From Endozoicomonas gorgoniicola (GTDB lineage Bacteria; Pseudomonadota; Gammaproteobacteria; Pseudomonadales; Endozoicomonadaceae), in the NCBI RefSeq assembly GCF_025562715.2, contig NZ_JAPFCC010000001.1:2746501-2810500 (forward strand): a DNA stretch of 64,000 bases. The letters run 5' to 3'. Positions within the stretch are counted from its first letter, which is position 1; each line of letters starts with the position of its first letter. A program made the position numbers and the translations under genes. The notes below the pieces were generated by a model. That model did no database searches, had not been told where the DNA came from, and worked only from the letters and a program-made list of their open reading frames with translations. Positions 1 to 9,025 of this stretch are shown here, one piece after another.

Positions 1-786
1 GGCCATGTTACCAAAACCAATAGCGCCCAGAATGCCGGTGTAGCCAATCGCCAGCCACACCAGCATAAAGCCATAAATGGCTGGAGGCACACCAAAACGA
101 CAACGCGGGTCAATCTTCTCACGAGCCAGGCAATAGCCAAGAAAGCCATAAATCACGCCAGAAAAACCACCGAATATCGCTGTGTCTCCACCAAACACAA
201 ACTGGGCAAAGTTAGACAGAAGCCCGGTAAAGATGACAAGACCAAACAGATGCACCCCACCCTGACGAAACTCAATACGTCGTCCCAGATCAAACAGCCA
301 GAGCATATTAAACGCCAGATGAATAATGCCAAAATGCAGGAATATCGGGCTGAGCAGCCGCCAGTACTCGCCGGAATCCAGTGTCTGGGCAAGGCTGGCA
401 AAATAGGCGTATGGCCCGCTCACTTTGATTTTGACAAAGGTAAAATGGCTGACCATGCCAATGTTTTCACCCAGCTGGGTCAAAACCGCCACAACCAGAC
501 AGGCTGCCAGAAACAGCATTGTCACCGGAAAGCGTCGCCAGGGAATGCTTTTAATAATGCCTTCCACATTAACGCCCTGACGGGCAGGTGCCTGCTCCAG
601 TTTCAGCAAACCGGCTTCCCAGTCACTATAAACCTGTTTGACGACATCGCCCTGCTCTTCACTGGCCGTCCAGATAACCAGCTGTCCGGCTTCTTCAGTG
701 ATCTTATGGGGCAGACCCTGCCGGTATAAAAAATAAGACAGTGGACTTAAATCTTTATGTCCTGGTATCACCAGAGCCCTGTACAT
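1..786 (-). CDS. glpG: GlpG-type rhomboid intramembrane serine protease, C-terminus cut by window edge
   Basis: Cleaves transmembrane substrates inside the inner membrane. 262 codons are visible from the ATG at 786. Residues 1-80 form a soluble N-terminal domain as in E. coli GlpG. Membrane segments follow, starting near residue 88. The HxxxN motif (His156, Asn160, in HLAFN) supplies the oxyanion side, and the nucleophile is Ser209 in GGFSGVIYG. The reading frame leaves the window right after GFGNMA, where family members have the second catalytic residue, a His. The protein is therefore truncated only by the window, not broken as far as can be seen. It lies downstream of nadK in the same direction but behind a terminator hairpin. 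Confidence 0.93.
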   Translation of the reverse strand, partial: MYRALVIPGHKDLSPLSYFLYRQGLPHKITEEAGQLVIWTASEEQGDVVKQVYSDWEAGLLKLEQAPARQGVNVEGIIKSIPWRRFPVTMLFLAACLVVAVLTQLGENIGMVSHFTFVKIKVSGPYAYFASLAQTLDSGEYWRLLSPIFLHFGIIHLAFNMLWLFDLGRRIEFRQGGVHLFGLVIFTGLLSNFAQFVFGGDTAIFGGFSGVIYGFLGYCLAREKIDPRCRFGVPPAIYGFMLVWLAIGYTGILGAIGFGNMA

Positions 787-808
787 AATTTACTCTTGCT
801 CATCTATG

Positions 809-832
809 AAAAAACCCACTGAAAGCAGTGGG
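809..832 (-). terminator. Rho-independent terminator after nadK
   Basis: Seven-base stem CCCACTG/CAGTGGG (815-821 with 826-832) followed on the minus strand by a T-run (814-809). It sits 8 bases past the nadK stop and 22 bases before the glpG start, separating the two genes. Confidence 0.8.
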
Positions 833-840
833 CTGTCACT

Positions 841-1734
841 TTAGTCTTCATCAACGGTTATTTCATGGGGATGCCATCTCAGTTTGGAACGGCAGCCTTC
901 ATAAAAATTATGATTGACCGGATGCAACAGTTTCAGAGGCTCCGGCTTTTTACTGATGGAAATAATATCGCCCGGCTGCAGATTAATCTCGACCTGCCCG
1001 TCGCAGCTGACCACAGGATGAATCGTGTTGTCAGGGTGAACCACCAGTTGCATCTCACTGTTGCCATCGACCACCAGTGGGCGGTTGGTCAGCATGTGTG
1101 GATACATGGGTACCAGAACAATCGCATCCAGCTTGGGGTGCATGATGGGACCACCACCGGATAACGCATAAGCCGTCGATCCGGTCGGAGTAGCAATAAT
1201 CAGTCCGTCTGAACGCTGACGGTAGACAAACTGGTTATCAATATACAGCTCAAACTCAATAATCCGGGTTGACTGCCCCGGATGCAGCACCACATCGTTA
1301 AGGGCATCAGCTTTTCCGATGGTTTTGCCATCGCGGATAACACTGGCGTCCAGAAGAAAACGGTGTACAAGACGGTGTTTTCCCTGCAATACCTCTTCGA
1401 GCTGAGATTCCAGTTCGTCAGGCAGAATGTCTGTCAGAAAGCCCAGCCGCCCAAGGTTTACCCCAAGCAGTGGTACGCCGTGGGGCACCATGTCTCTGGC
1501 AGCGCCTAACAGGCTGCCATCCCCCCCGACCACAATGACCAGATCACAGCACTGCCCCATATCAGCCCGGGCGCACATTTTGTAAGGATGCCCGGGTAAC
1601 AGATAGGCAATAGACTCGTCCAGCAGGACCTCAATGCCCCGCTGCTGCAGAAAGTCGGTCAGGCGTTGCAGGGTCTTTTCTATATGAGATCGTCCCTGAC
1701 GGCCGGTTACCCCGATACGCTTGAATGGTTCCAT
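841..1734 (-). CDS. nadK: NAD kinase
   Basis: Phosphorylates NAD to NADP in the cytoplasm, the only route to NADP. 297 aa from the ATG at 1734. An in-frame GTG at 1743 is possible, but MEPFKRIGV matches the usual family start. Motifs: GGDG at residues 70-73 (Asp72 catalytic), the glycine-rich LGVNLGRLGFLTD, and the nucleotide-binding TPTGSTAYALSGGGP. Length is normal for gammaproteobacterial NadK (about 290-300). It is followed by a terminator and diverges from the DUF1853 gene. Confidence 0.97.
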   Translation of the reverse strand: MEPFKRIGVTGRQGRSHIEKTLQRLTDFLQQRGIEVLLDESIAYLLPGHPYKMCARADMGQCCDLVIVVGGDGSLLGAARDMVPHGVPLLGVNLGRLGFLTDILPDELESQLEEVLQGKHRLVHRFLLDASVIRDGKTIGKADALNDVVLHPGQSTRIIEFELYIDNQFVYRQRSDGLIIATPTGSTAYALSGGGPIMHPKLDAIVLVPMYPHMLTNRPLVVDGNSEMQLVVHPDNTIHPVVSCDGQVEINLQPGDIISISKKPEPLKLLHPVNHNFYEGCRSKLRWHPHEITVDED

Positions 1735-1899
1735 AGGTGTCACTTACCGTTCAGAGCCTTGCGGCTGATAGTCGTTCCAGACGGGAATAATAACCAATTT
1801 TTACCGCTTATGCCTTAACGCCACCACATTGACAAATGCTACTGTTTACTCATGCTGCCATTTACCTACAACACTATTTACCCATGAAGCTATTTACCC

Positions 1900-2856
1900 A
1901 TGAAGCTATCAACTGACTTATCAGGTACACAACTGTCGAGAGATTTGCGCTGGATTCAAAGCAGCCCTGTGCTTTTTAACGACACCTGTCATGAATGTTT
2001 TGCCTCCAGTGTACTGCCTGAATGCAGTTCCCCCCTATTCGAGCCCGGTTATGCATTAGCCCCGGAAGCGGTTGCCTTTATTCGCAACGCCCTTGGGTAT
2101 AAACGCTGGCACCTGCTGGGTATTTACTATGAAACCCTCTGGCACTATCTGCTGGATCAACACCCGGCCATTCACACTCTGGCCAGAAATCTGCAGGTGC
2201 AAAAAGCCGATCATTCGACGCTGGGCGAATTCGATCTTATTTATGACAATCTGGACACAGGCATCACTACTCATCTGGAGCTAGCCGTAAAGCTCTATCT
2301 TGGCATTCCCTGCTTCTCACAACACTCCCATTCAAGTCACTGGCACCAGTGGGTTGGCCCGGGTCTGAAAGACCGGATGGACCGAAAGCTCCACCGGCTG
2401 CTGAGTCACCAGATCAGACTTGCCCGGACCCCGGAAGGTGCTGCAGCAATTGCGTCACTGGGGGTTGCCCGGCTTTCCCGATCCATCTGCCTTCAGGGGT
2501 ACCTCTTTTATCCCGTTCACGGCTACTGCCCGCCCCCACAAAACTGCAACCCTGATCATTTAAAAGGTTACTGGATTGCCGAATCGATGCTGAGCCAGTG
2601 GCTGGAGCAACAGCCTTCCGAACTCTACTATTTCAGGCCAGCAAAACTAAGGTGGCTGGCCTCACTGCACGAAAGTGAGCGTCAGAAGAAAAACGACAAA
2701 AGTAGTCTTTTACAGAGTCTGTCAGGAATCAGGCAGCCTCAGCTGATCATTGCCTGCGCAGAAGAATCAAACGGCTATAACGAACAATATCGTTTTTTTG
2801 TGGTTCCCGATGACTGGCAGAAACAGGCAGAGCTTGCCTCAGAAAAACAACAGTGA
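1900..2856 (+). CDS. DUF1853 family protein
   Basis: 318-aa cytoplasmic protein of the DUF1853 family, whose molecular function is not known. Family marks seen: the early LRWIQSSPVLF, the central GEFDLIYDN followed by HLELAVKLYLG, and the WVGPGLKDRMDRKLHRLLSHQIRL block. Genes of this family are widespread in gammaproteobacteria, and no catalytic motif is evident. The start is uncertain: a 17-bp duplication (ATTTACCCATGAAGCTA repeated) at 1874-1908 supplies two ATGs, of which only the second opens this frame. No strong ribosome-binding site is seen. Confidence 0.8.
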   Translation: MKLSTDLSGTQLSRDLRWIQSSPVLFNDTCHECFASSVLPECSSPLFEPGYALAPEAVAFIRNALGYKRWHLLGIYYETLWHYLLDQHPAIHTLARNLQVQKADHSTLGEFDLIYDNLDTGITTHLELAVKLYLGIPCFSQHSHSSHWHQWVGPGLKDRMDRKLHRLLSHQIRLARTPEGAAAIASLGVARLSRSICLQGYLFYPVHGYCPPPQNCNPDHLKGYWIAESMLSQWLEQQPSELYYFRPAKLRWLASLHESERQKKNDKSSLLQSLSGIRQPQLIIACAEESNGYNEQYRFFVVPDDWQKQAELASEKQQ

Positions 2857-3342
2857 GCAGCTATTATTAATCCAGTCCTGATGTTTCAGAATGGTTAAAG
2901 ACAATGTTCCGTACCTTTCCCAGCCTGCCGCTTTTTAGCTCTTTCTTTTTTAAGTCAGCATTGCCAACTGATTTGACCGGCGATACCGCAAAGTCCCTGC
3001 TTAATACCTGGTAAATGGCCCGGACTGTATCGGTGGCCTGAAATAGTGGTGGCCTGAAATAGTGGTGGGGAGCAATCAATCTCCGCCTGAATCATTTATG
3101 TCACGGATTGTGAGGCCAGGCCATTCACCAGAGCCTGTTAATAACATTAATAATTTGCGACAACCCGTGTTCATCCGTGTTTTTAACTGTCAGGTTATAT
3201 CGGTTTAATTGACCCAAGTCCATACAATACAAATCAACTACTGATAGCGAAAATAAATAAGCACTCACACCTAGCCAAAACGTTAAATAAACTTGGAAAA
3301 ATTACAAAGAATACTGATCTGACACCTTCTATCTCATTATTT
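2857..3342. other. Gene-free stretch upstream of the RRM gene
   Basis: About 490 bases with no convincing gene. The only open frame (minus strand, 2867-3079, 70 codons) has no recognisable domain and no good ribosome-binding site. The stretch contains a 16-bp tandem duplication at 3032-3063 and becomes AT-rich toward the promoter of the RNA-binding protein gene. Confidence 0.6.
3032..3063. repeat. 16-bp tandem duplication
   Basis: Two exact copies of GGTGGCCTGAAATAGT, followed by a third partial start (GGTGG). Probably replication slippage; no function is evident. Confidence 0.85.
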
Positions 3343-3348
3343 GCATGC

Positions 3349-3474
3349 TACAATGCCAACTCGTTTAACCTGTAACGCCTCGACTGATGCCCCAAAACAC
3401 AAAGTCCCAGATGACGATTGATGCTTTGAAGGTAGACAGAGAAGCATACAAACGTCCTAGGAGATGCATTAACA
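3349..3474 (+). promoter_or_regulatory. Probable promoter -10 and long leader of the RRM gene
   Basis: A TACAAT hexamer at 3349-3354 in an AT-rich context would give a leader of about 110 bases before the ATG at 3475. A good ribosome-binding site (AGGAG, near 3459-3463) precedes the start. No clear -35 at 17 bases is seen. Long leaders are common on cold-shock-type genes; a cold response here is inference. Confidence 0.4.
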
Positions 3475-3771
3475 ATGCAACAGAAAAACAAACTGTTCAT
3501 CGGTAACCTGGCTTTTTCAGCAACCGAGCAGGAGCTGGAAGAAGCCTTTGGGGCATTCGGTGAAATTCAGGAAGCGAAAATCATCCTGGATCGTGAAACC
3601 GGTCGTTCACGTGGTTTTGCTTTTGTCACCTTCGCTTCTGATGCCGACGCTAACGAAGCTCTTGCTCTGGACGGTCAAAACCTGTCTGGCCGTGACATGC
3701 GTGTAAGCGTTGCTACTGAGCGCCCACGTCGTCAGGGTGGTGGCAACCGCGAAGGTGGTCGTCGTTTCTAA
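3475..3771 (+). CDS. Small RRM-domain RNA-binding protein
   Basis: 98-aa protein consisting of one RNA recognition motif (residues 5-82) with RNP2 LFIGNL and RNP1 RGFAFVTF, plus a short Arg/Gly-rich tail (RRQGGGNREGGRRF). Such proteins in bacteria bind single-stranded RNA and are often cold-inducible. The strong start context and the following terminator indicate a single-gene transcript. The exact target is unknown. Confidence 0.9.
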   Translation: MQQKNKLFIGNLAFSATEQELEEAFGAFGEIQEAKIILDRETGRSRGFAFVTFASDADANEALALDGQNLSGRDMRVSVATERPRRQGGGNREGGRRF

Positions 3772-3799
3772 GCCTGGCGTTTGATTCGATGATTCTCTG

Positions 3800-3831
3800 A
3801 AAAAGCCGTTACATGACTGTTCCGGCTTTTT
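3800..3831 (+). terminator. Terminator after the RRM gene
   Basis: Stem AAAAAGCCG/CGGCTTTTT (3800-3808 with 3823-3831) ending in a T-run, 28 bases beyond the stop codon. It may also serve the converging aminotransferase gene. Confidence 0.8.
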
Positions 3832-3861
3832 CTTTATGTATTTCCTGCTAAGCGGATACGA

Positions 3862-4980
3862 TCAATTCAGCGTTTCCTCCAGAGCCCGCAGACATAGGGC
3901 AACATTCTCTGCCCGCGCACCGTAGCCCATCAGGCCAATCCGCCAGACTTTGCCAGTAAATGCCCCCAGGCCTGAACCAATTTCCAGATTATAATGGTTC
4001 AGCAAACGGGCTCGCACGGTTTCATCATCCGCACCATCCGGTATAGCCACCGTATTCAGTTGCGGCAGTCGACAAGCTTTATCAACGATGAAAGAAATCC
4101 CCAGTTTTTCCAGACCAGGCAGCAAGGCCTGATGCTGTTCTGCATGACGCTGCCAGGCGTTGTTCAGCCCTTCCTCCTGCAGGTTAAGCAGCGATTCATG
4201 CAACGCATAAAGCGCATTGACCGGTGCAGTATGGTGATAGCTGCGTTTCTGCTTCCCTCCCCAGTAACTCATGACCAGACTTTGATCAAGAAACCAGCTT
4301 TGTACGGGGGTCTTCCGACCCTTGATCTTAGCAACTGCGGCATCACTGAAGCTGACAGGGGAAATACCCGGAACACTGGACAGACATTTCTGCGTGCCTG
4401 AATAAACAGCATCAATCCCCCAGTCGTCCACGAACAGCGGCACGCCCCCCAGAGACGTTACCGCATCAACAATACTCAGACAGTTATGTTGTTTTGCCAG
4501 TGAGCAGAGTTTTTTAGCGTCAGACAACACCCCGGTCGAAGTTTCCGCATGCACAAACGCAACAATTTTTGCATCCGGGTGCGTTCTGAGCGCTTCCTCA
4601 AGCTTGTCCGGGCTGACCGGCTTGCCCCAGTCATCTTCAACCCTGACCAGTTCTCCGCCTGAACGTACAACGTTTTCGGCCATCCGATTGCCAAACACCC
4701 CGTTAATGCAGACGACCACCTTATCACCCGGCTCTATGAGGTTAACAAAGCAGGCTTCCATACCTGCCGAACCCGGTGCGGACACCGCCATGGTGCAGTC
4801 GTTTTCGGTTTGAAACGCATATTGTAATAACGTCCTGACTTCATCCATCATACCAATGAATGCGGGGTCCAGATGCCCGATAGTCGGGCGACTCAACGCC
4901 TGCAAAACTTTCGGATGTACGTCTGTTGGGCCAGGACCCATCAATATTCGCTGCGGCGGATAAAAGGATGAAATGCTCAC
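3862..4980 (-). CDS. PLP aminotransferase of the alanine/serine/ureidoglycine-glyoxylate family
   Basis: Class V aminotransferase of about 372 aa that uses glyoxylate as amino acceptor. Visible marks: the MGPGPTDVHPKVL start, GSAGMEA, HAETSTG, the cofactor aspartate in SIVDAVTSLGG, and the PLP lysine in SGTQKCL. It is last in the purine operon. In Bacillus, PucG of this family converts ureidoglycine plus glyoxylate to oxalurate plus glycine. Here allantoicase gives ureidoglycolate instead, so turning the glyoxylate released by AllA into glycine is an equally good role (inference). The GTG start at 4980 overlaps the puuD stop and has an AGAAGG site upstream; a further GTG at 5010 is in frame. 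Confidence 0.85.
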   Translation of the reverse strand: MSISSFYPPQRILMGPGPTDVHPKVLQALSRPTIGHLDPAFIGMMDEVRTLLQYAFQTENDCTMAVSAPGSAGMEACFVNLIEPGDKVVVCINGVFGNRMAENVVRSGGELVRVEDDWGKPVSPDKLEEALRTHPDAKIVAFVHAETSTGVLSDAKKLCSLAKQHNCLSIVDAVTSLGGVPLFVDDWGIDAVYSGTQKCLSSVPGISPVSFSDAAVAKIKGRKTPVQSWFLDQSLVMSYWGGKQKRSYHHTAPVNALYALHESLLNLQEEGLNNAWQRHAEQHQALLPGLEKLGISFIVDKACRLPQLNTVAIPDGADDETVRARLLNHYNLEIGSGLGAFTGKVWRIGLMGYGARAENVALCLRALEETLN

Positions 4981-6179
4981 TTGCCTTCCTTCTCTAATTG
5001 CTGATACCACTGCCCAAGAAACTGTCTCTCCTCAACGGTCATGCCTGAGCGGTTAGCCAGTGGCATGATCTGTGTCTGCACAGACTGAGCGTAAATCTGG
5101 TCTGCTTTTTTGACAATGGATGGATAATCCAGAAATACCAGGCCACCCGGAGGCGACTGAAACAAGACGTCACTGGGCTCATTACTATGGCAGGTAGCAC
5201 AACGTGCGTTAACCACTTCAACGACCTTACCTTCATCAAAAGCAGGTTGTTCCGCAACGGGCACCTTAGCCACAGCCTGAGGCTTGATGACGAAAGCCAG
5301 AGTCAGCATCATGACGGCGGCTGACGGCCAGAGCCAGGGTAACACCGCACCCTGATTCCTGCGGTTAAAGAAGTGACGCACCAGTACAGAAGCACCTGCC
5401 AGAGTCGCCAGAATAAGCCAGTTCCACTCATTGCCATAAGTCATGGCATAGTGACCACTGATCATAATAAACAGCAATGGCAGAGTCAGGTAATTATTAT
5501 GCCTTGAACGCAACAGGGCATGACGGGCAATGGCAGGATCAAAGGACTCGTCACCGTTTTCAGCCGCAGTAACCAGTTTACGCTGGGACGGAATGATAAC
5601 CCGGAAGACATTACCCACCATCATCGTTCCCATCAGCGCCCCTACATGGATATACGCCGCCCGTCCACTGAATAGCTGACTGTAGCCCCAGGCTGCAAAC
5701 GTGATCAGGCCAAAGAGAATCAGACTAAACGCTACTTCCTGCTCAAACAACGCAGAGCGACAGAGCAGGTCGTAGACCAGCCAGCCAGCCAGCAGGCTGA
5801 CAACACTGATAATCACTGCCTGCAAGGGAGTGAGGGATGATTCCGGTGCCAGCAGATAGCTCTCTGCCCCCCAGTAATAAATAATGGAGAGCAGCCCCAT
5901 GCCGCTGAACCAGGTGATATAGGCTTCCCACTTAAACCAGTGCAGGGTTTTGGGCAGGGTTTTCGGGGCCAGGTGATACTTGTTTATTTCGTAAAATCCC
6001 CCCCCATGAACCGCCCAGAGTTCACCTTTGATGCCTTCTTTCTTTTTATTGGGTGAAGCTGCCTCAAGCCGCCCTTCCAGCCAGTTAAAGTAAAAGGAAG
6101 CACCGATCCAGGCGACGCCCGTCGTTATATGCAACCAGCGAACCAGCAGATTCAGCCACTCCTGAATATAAAACTCCAT
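4977..6179 (-). CDS. puuD: Membrane urate hydroxylase PuuD with C-terminal cytochrome c
   Basis: Oxidises urate to 5-hydroxyisourate at the inner membrane, passing electrons to the respiratory chain rather than to O2. 400 aa from the ATG at 6179 (AGGAGA site upstream; the TTG at 6185 is less likely). It has about eight hydrophobic segments, the family-typical WLHITTGVAWIGASFYFNWLE, and a C-terminal haem site CATCH near residue 335. The family is the non-soluble urate oxidase (formerly DUF989). It starts 2 bases after the guaD stop, so the two are probably cotranslated. Confidence 0.93.
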   Translation of the reverse strand: MEFYIQEWLNLLVRWLHITTGVAWIGASFYFNWLEGRLEAASPNKKKEGIKGELWAVHGGGFYEINKYHLAPKTLPKTLHWFKWEAYITWFSGMGLLSIIYYWGAESYLLAPESSLTPLQAVIISVVSLLAGWLVYDLLCRSALFEQEVAFSLILFGLITFAAWGYSQLFSGRAAYIHVGALMGTMMVGNVFRVIIPSQRKLVTAAENGDESFDPAIARHALLRSRHNNYLTLPLLFIMISGHYAMTYGNEWNWLILATLAGASVLVRHFFNRRNQGAVLPWLWPSAAVMMLTLAFVIKPQAVAKVPVAEQPAFDEGKVVEVVNARCATCHSNEPSDVLFQSPPGGLVFLDYPSIVKKADQIYAQSVQTQIMPLANRSGMTVEERQFLGQWYQQLEKEGK

Positions 6180-6181
6180 AA

Positions 6182-7486
6182 TCAATCTCTCCTGAAAGCT
6201 TCCTGACCCATAATGACTGTGGACTCAATAACACGGTCATCACCCATCACCATCAGTACGCCCAGTAGCTCCTCTAATGTTTTTGTCTTTCCGGAGCGGA
6301 AACGCAACATTGGGGTTGCCTCAGGATTAAGCACAACAAAGTCGGCTTCATTACCCGGGCGAAAACTGCCAATCCGATCCGATAAATGCAGGGCTCTTGC
6401 CCCACCCAGAGTTGCCAGGTAGAAGGCTTGAAGCGGAGAGATTGTTTCCTCGCGCAACTGAGATACCTGGTAAGCACTTTTCATTGAATGAAGCAGGCAC
6501 AAGTCGGTGCCACCACCGACATCGCTACCCAGACCCGTGGGAATGCCACAGCTTTTTGCCTTCCCAAGATTAAACAGACCACTGCCCAGAAACAGATTGG
6601 AACCCGGACAGAAGGCGATGGACGAACCCGACGCTCCCATCCGTTCCCAGCTTTGATCGCACAGATGAATAGAATGGGCAAAAATCGATCTTGGTCCCAG
6701 CAACCCATGCTGGTCATAAACATCGAGATAGTTTTTGCTGGATGGAAACAGTTCCTGCACCCACTCAATCTCTTTCGGGTTTTCCGACAGGTGCGTATGC
6801 AGGTAAAGACCTTCATGTTCCTCAAGCAGCCGGCCTGCCACCTGTAATTGTTCCGGGGTCGAAGTCGGAGCAAAGCGTGGCGTTACCGCATAGGCAAGCC
6901 GGTCTTTGCCATGCCAGCGCTGGATAAGGGCTTTGCAGTCTTCATAACTACCTTCTGCAGTGTCCAGAAGGTAGTCTGGTGCATGTCGGTCCATCAATAC
7001 CTTACCGGCAATCATGCGCAGATTGCGTTGTTGGGCGGCAGCAAAAAAAGCATCAACCGATGTTGGGTCAACTGTGCCAAACACCAGCGATGTAGTGGTT
7101 CCATGACTGAGGCTCTGGTCAAGAAAGAAACCGGCGATTTCATCAGCGTATTCGCGGTCGGAAAAACGCCTTTCAGCCGGAAACGTATACTGGTTCAGCC
7201 AGTCAAGCAATTGCACACCACAACCTGCGAGCACTTCCAGCTGCGGATAATGAACATGGGTATCAATAAAACCCGGAACAATCAGCCTTCCCGGCAGCTC
7301 CCGCACCTCACAGCCTGGCGGCAGGTCTTTCATGATATCCTGCGCTGCCCCACACAGCAGAACATGCCCGTCGACCACCAGCAGCGCACCGTCTTCAAAG
7401 TACTCATAGGCATCACTGGCCGGTGCTGAATCCGGGTCTTCAAGAAAGTGAAGGACAGAAGCCTTCCATACGACAGCGTTATTCAT
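6182..7486 (-). CDS. guaD: Guanine deaminase
   Basis: Zinc amidohydrolase converting guanine to xanthine plus ammonia, feeding xanthine dehydrogenase. 434 aa, as usual. Metal and substrate motifs are in order: FIDTHVHYPQ (first two His), HTHLSE, HSIHL, GSDVGGG (metal Asp), and the mid-protein PRFAPTST typical of GuaD. Its ATG overlaps the allA stop by four bases (ATGA), so it is translationally coupled within the minus-strand purine operon. Confidence 0.96.
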   Translation of the reverse strand: MNNAVVWKASVLHFLEDPDSAPASDAYEYFEDGALLVVDGHVLLCGAAQDIMKDLPPGCEVRELPGRLIVPGFIDTHVHYPQLEVLAGCGVQLLDWLNQYTFPAERRFSDREYADEIAGFFLDQSLSHGTTTSLVFGTVDPTSVDAFFAAAQQRNLRMIAGKVLMDRHAPDYLLDTAEGSYEDCKALIQRWHGKDRLAYAVTPRFAPTSTPEQLQVAGRLLEEHEGLYLHTHLSENPKEIEWVQELFPSSKNYLDVYDQHGLLGPRSIFAHSIHLCDQSWERMGASGSSIAFCPGSNLFLGSGLFNLGKAKSCGIPTGLGSDVGGGTDLCLLHSMKSAYQVSQLREETISPLQAFYLATLGGARALHLSDRIGSFRPGNEADFVVLNPEATPMLRFRSGKTKTLEELLGVLMVMGDDRVIESTVIMGQEAFRRD

Positions 7487-8019
7487 AACCCCACGGCCTC
7501 CACGGTATAGCGAACCCCTTCCGGCATGGGAACTTCATCGCAATTGCGACCCGGCCCCCCACGATCCAGCACCAGAAAATCTGACGGGGTATCCAGCGAC
7601 AACAGAGGGTGGTGCCAGACCCCGGCCCGATAAGTTACACCCTGGGAACCATTGGTTAAAAAACAGCGAAGGGTACTCAGATCAGGTTTATCACTGTCCT
7701 CTTCAGGTTGAGTACTTTCAGCCACGACCACCAGAAAACGCTGTTTTTCCAGCGGCATAAACGTCTGACTACCCAACGGGTGACGTTCAAAAAGATCGAG
7801 CTTGCAGGGTTGACGGATAGCAGAGGTTTTAAAAATATGAACTGAGGAGTGACCGTCCCTGTCAGTGCTGACCGATGTCAGGTCACAATACTTGTAACAA
7901 CGTCCCTGGTTAATGACCAGAGGTATCCCCCTGGCTTCAACAACATCCCCGAAAGGTTCAAAAGCGGCTTGCGTTAAAGGTTCAACCGTAAGCACCTCAA
8001 CAGGTAAAACTGTATCCAT
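7483..8019 (-). CDS. allA: Ureidoglycolate lyase
   Basis: Splits ureidoglycolate to glyoxylate and urea, the last step after allantoicase. 178 aa, slightly longer than E. coli AllA (about 160). It shows the family pattern EPLTQAAFEPFGDVVE at the start, a cupin-like core, and the GVWHHPLLSLD segment. Overlaps guaD by 4 bases. Urea released here has no urease in this window. Confidence 0.92.
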   Translation of the reverse strand: MDTVLPVEVLTVEPLTQAAFEPFGDVVEARGIPLVINQGRCYKYCDLTSVSTDRDGHSSVHIFKTSAIRQPCKLDLFERHPLGSQTFMPLEKQRFLVVVAESTQPEEDSDKPDLSTLRCFLTNGSQGVTYRAGVWHHPLLSLDTPSDFLVLDRGGPGRNCDEVPMPEGVRYTVEAVGL

Positions 8020-8104
8020 TTGCCTTCTTCTCTTTTTTATTTTCAGGCGTTGATAACATTTGCGACAGGTTGTTGCCTGTTCAGTTCTTTATTCTGCTAT
8101 CGAT

Positions 8105-8443
8105 TCAGCTACCCCGATAAGTCGAGTAACCATAAGTCGACAGCAACAGGGGAATGTGGTGGTGCCGGTCATCACTGACTTCAAAAACAACCGTGACTTC
8201 CGGGTAAAAACATTTCACCTGCTGCTGCCGAAAATACCTTTTAACCGCAAATTGCAGACGGTAAACGCCCGGTTCCAGGTTCTGTTCTACAGGGGTCAGG
8301 CTCGTAATTCGTCCATCGTCGTTTGTTATTCCCTCACCAACCAGACACCATCCATCCGTGTTTTGTCGTTCAAGGGAGACAGGAACACCTGCGGCCGGAT
8401 AGCCTGTTCCTGTATCTAAAATATGGGTGCTGATACCTGTCAT
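8105..8443 (-). CDS. uraH: 5-hydroxyisourate hydrolase (transthyretin-like)
   Basis: Hydrolyses the PuuD product 5-hydroxyisourate to OHCU. 112 aa, the usual size. Active-site marks: His in STHILDTGTG near the N-terminus, His in DDRHHHIPLLLS, and the C-terminal YRGS tetrapeptide, which separates the enzyme from vertebrate transthyretin. No signal peptide, so cytoplasmic. Sits between uraD and allA in one direction. Confidence 0.95.
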   Translation of the reverse strand: MTGISTHILDTGTGYPAAGVPVSLERQNTDGWCLVGEGITNDDGRITSLTPVEQNLEPGVYRLQFAVKRYFRQQQVKCFYPEVTVVFEVSDDRHHHIPLLLSTYGYSTYRGS

Positions 8444-8503
8444 ATGTCCAACGTTCTATTATTATTGTGATTAACAAATGTTATTGCGATTAACAAGCCA
8501 GCC

Positions 8504-9025
8504 TTATGAGGTTAGAACAGCTTCGTTAATCAGTTTATTCAGTCGAATCCGGGTTATTTTCTGTTGCTCCGCAGCGGCAATGATAAGTTCGTCCTCTGGT
8601 TGGTTATCCAGCCGCTCCTGCAACAGTGCCAGCATTTCAGTGGCAGACTTCCCGGTAGCGCAGACAATAAAAATGTAACCAAAGCGTTCTTCATACACCC
8701 GATTACCATCAGCCAGAGCGTTCAGGGTCTTGTCATCAGCACCTTCGGTGCCAGATTGCTCGTGACCTGCCATCTGAGAAGTGTTGGCATACTTTGCCTT
8801 CAGACTATTTATGTCGCCTATTTTCGGGTGTCCCTCAAATGCCCGAAGTATGTCGTTTCTGTCGCACTGCTGCCAACACTCGTCAGCTTTAGCCAGCAGG
8901 TTTTCCTGACTGGAAAAAGGACGGGCTGACACCATATCCCGAACCCAGCGCTCACTGGTGCAGCAGCGGAAAAAGAAATCCTGTGCAGCAGAGTCAGCCG
9001 TTGCATTTAACAGCTCAAGGGTCAT
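8504..9025 (-). CDS. uraD: OHCU decarboxylase
   Basis: Decarboxylates 2-oxo-4-hydroxy-4-carboxy-5-ureidoimidazoline to S-allantoin. 173 aa. Contains the catalytic His in FEGHPKIGD and the conserved EQSG and ERFGYIFIVCATGKS blocks. The ATG overlaps the allantoicase stop by 4 bases. Together with uraH it makes the urate oxidation product stereospecific. Confidence 0.95.
   Translation of the reverse strand: MTLELLNATADSAAQDFFFRCCTSERWVRDMVSARPFSSQENLLAKADECWQQCDRNDILRAFEGHPKIGDINSLKAKYANTSQMAGHEQSGTEGADDKTLNALADGNRVYEERFGYIFIVCATGKSATEMLALLQERLDNQPEDELIIAAAEQQKITRIRLNKLINEAVLTS

Noticed and set aside
1800..1860. TTGACA hexamer near 1829 as the DUF1853 promoter
   Set aside because: No acceptable -10 at 16-18 bases was seen.
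2867..3079. 70-codon minus-strand ORF between DUF1853 and the RRM gene
   Set aside because: No recognised motif, no ribosome-binding site, covers the 16-bp duplication.
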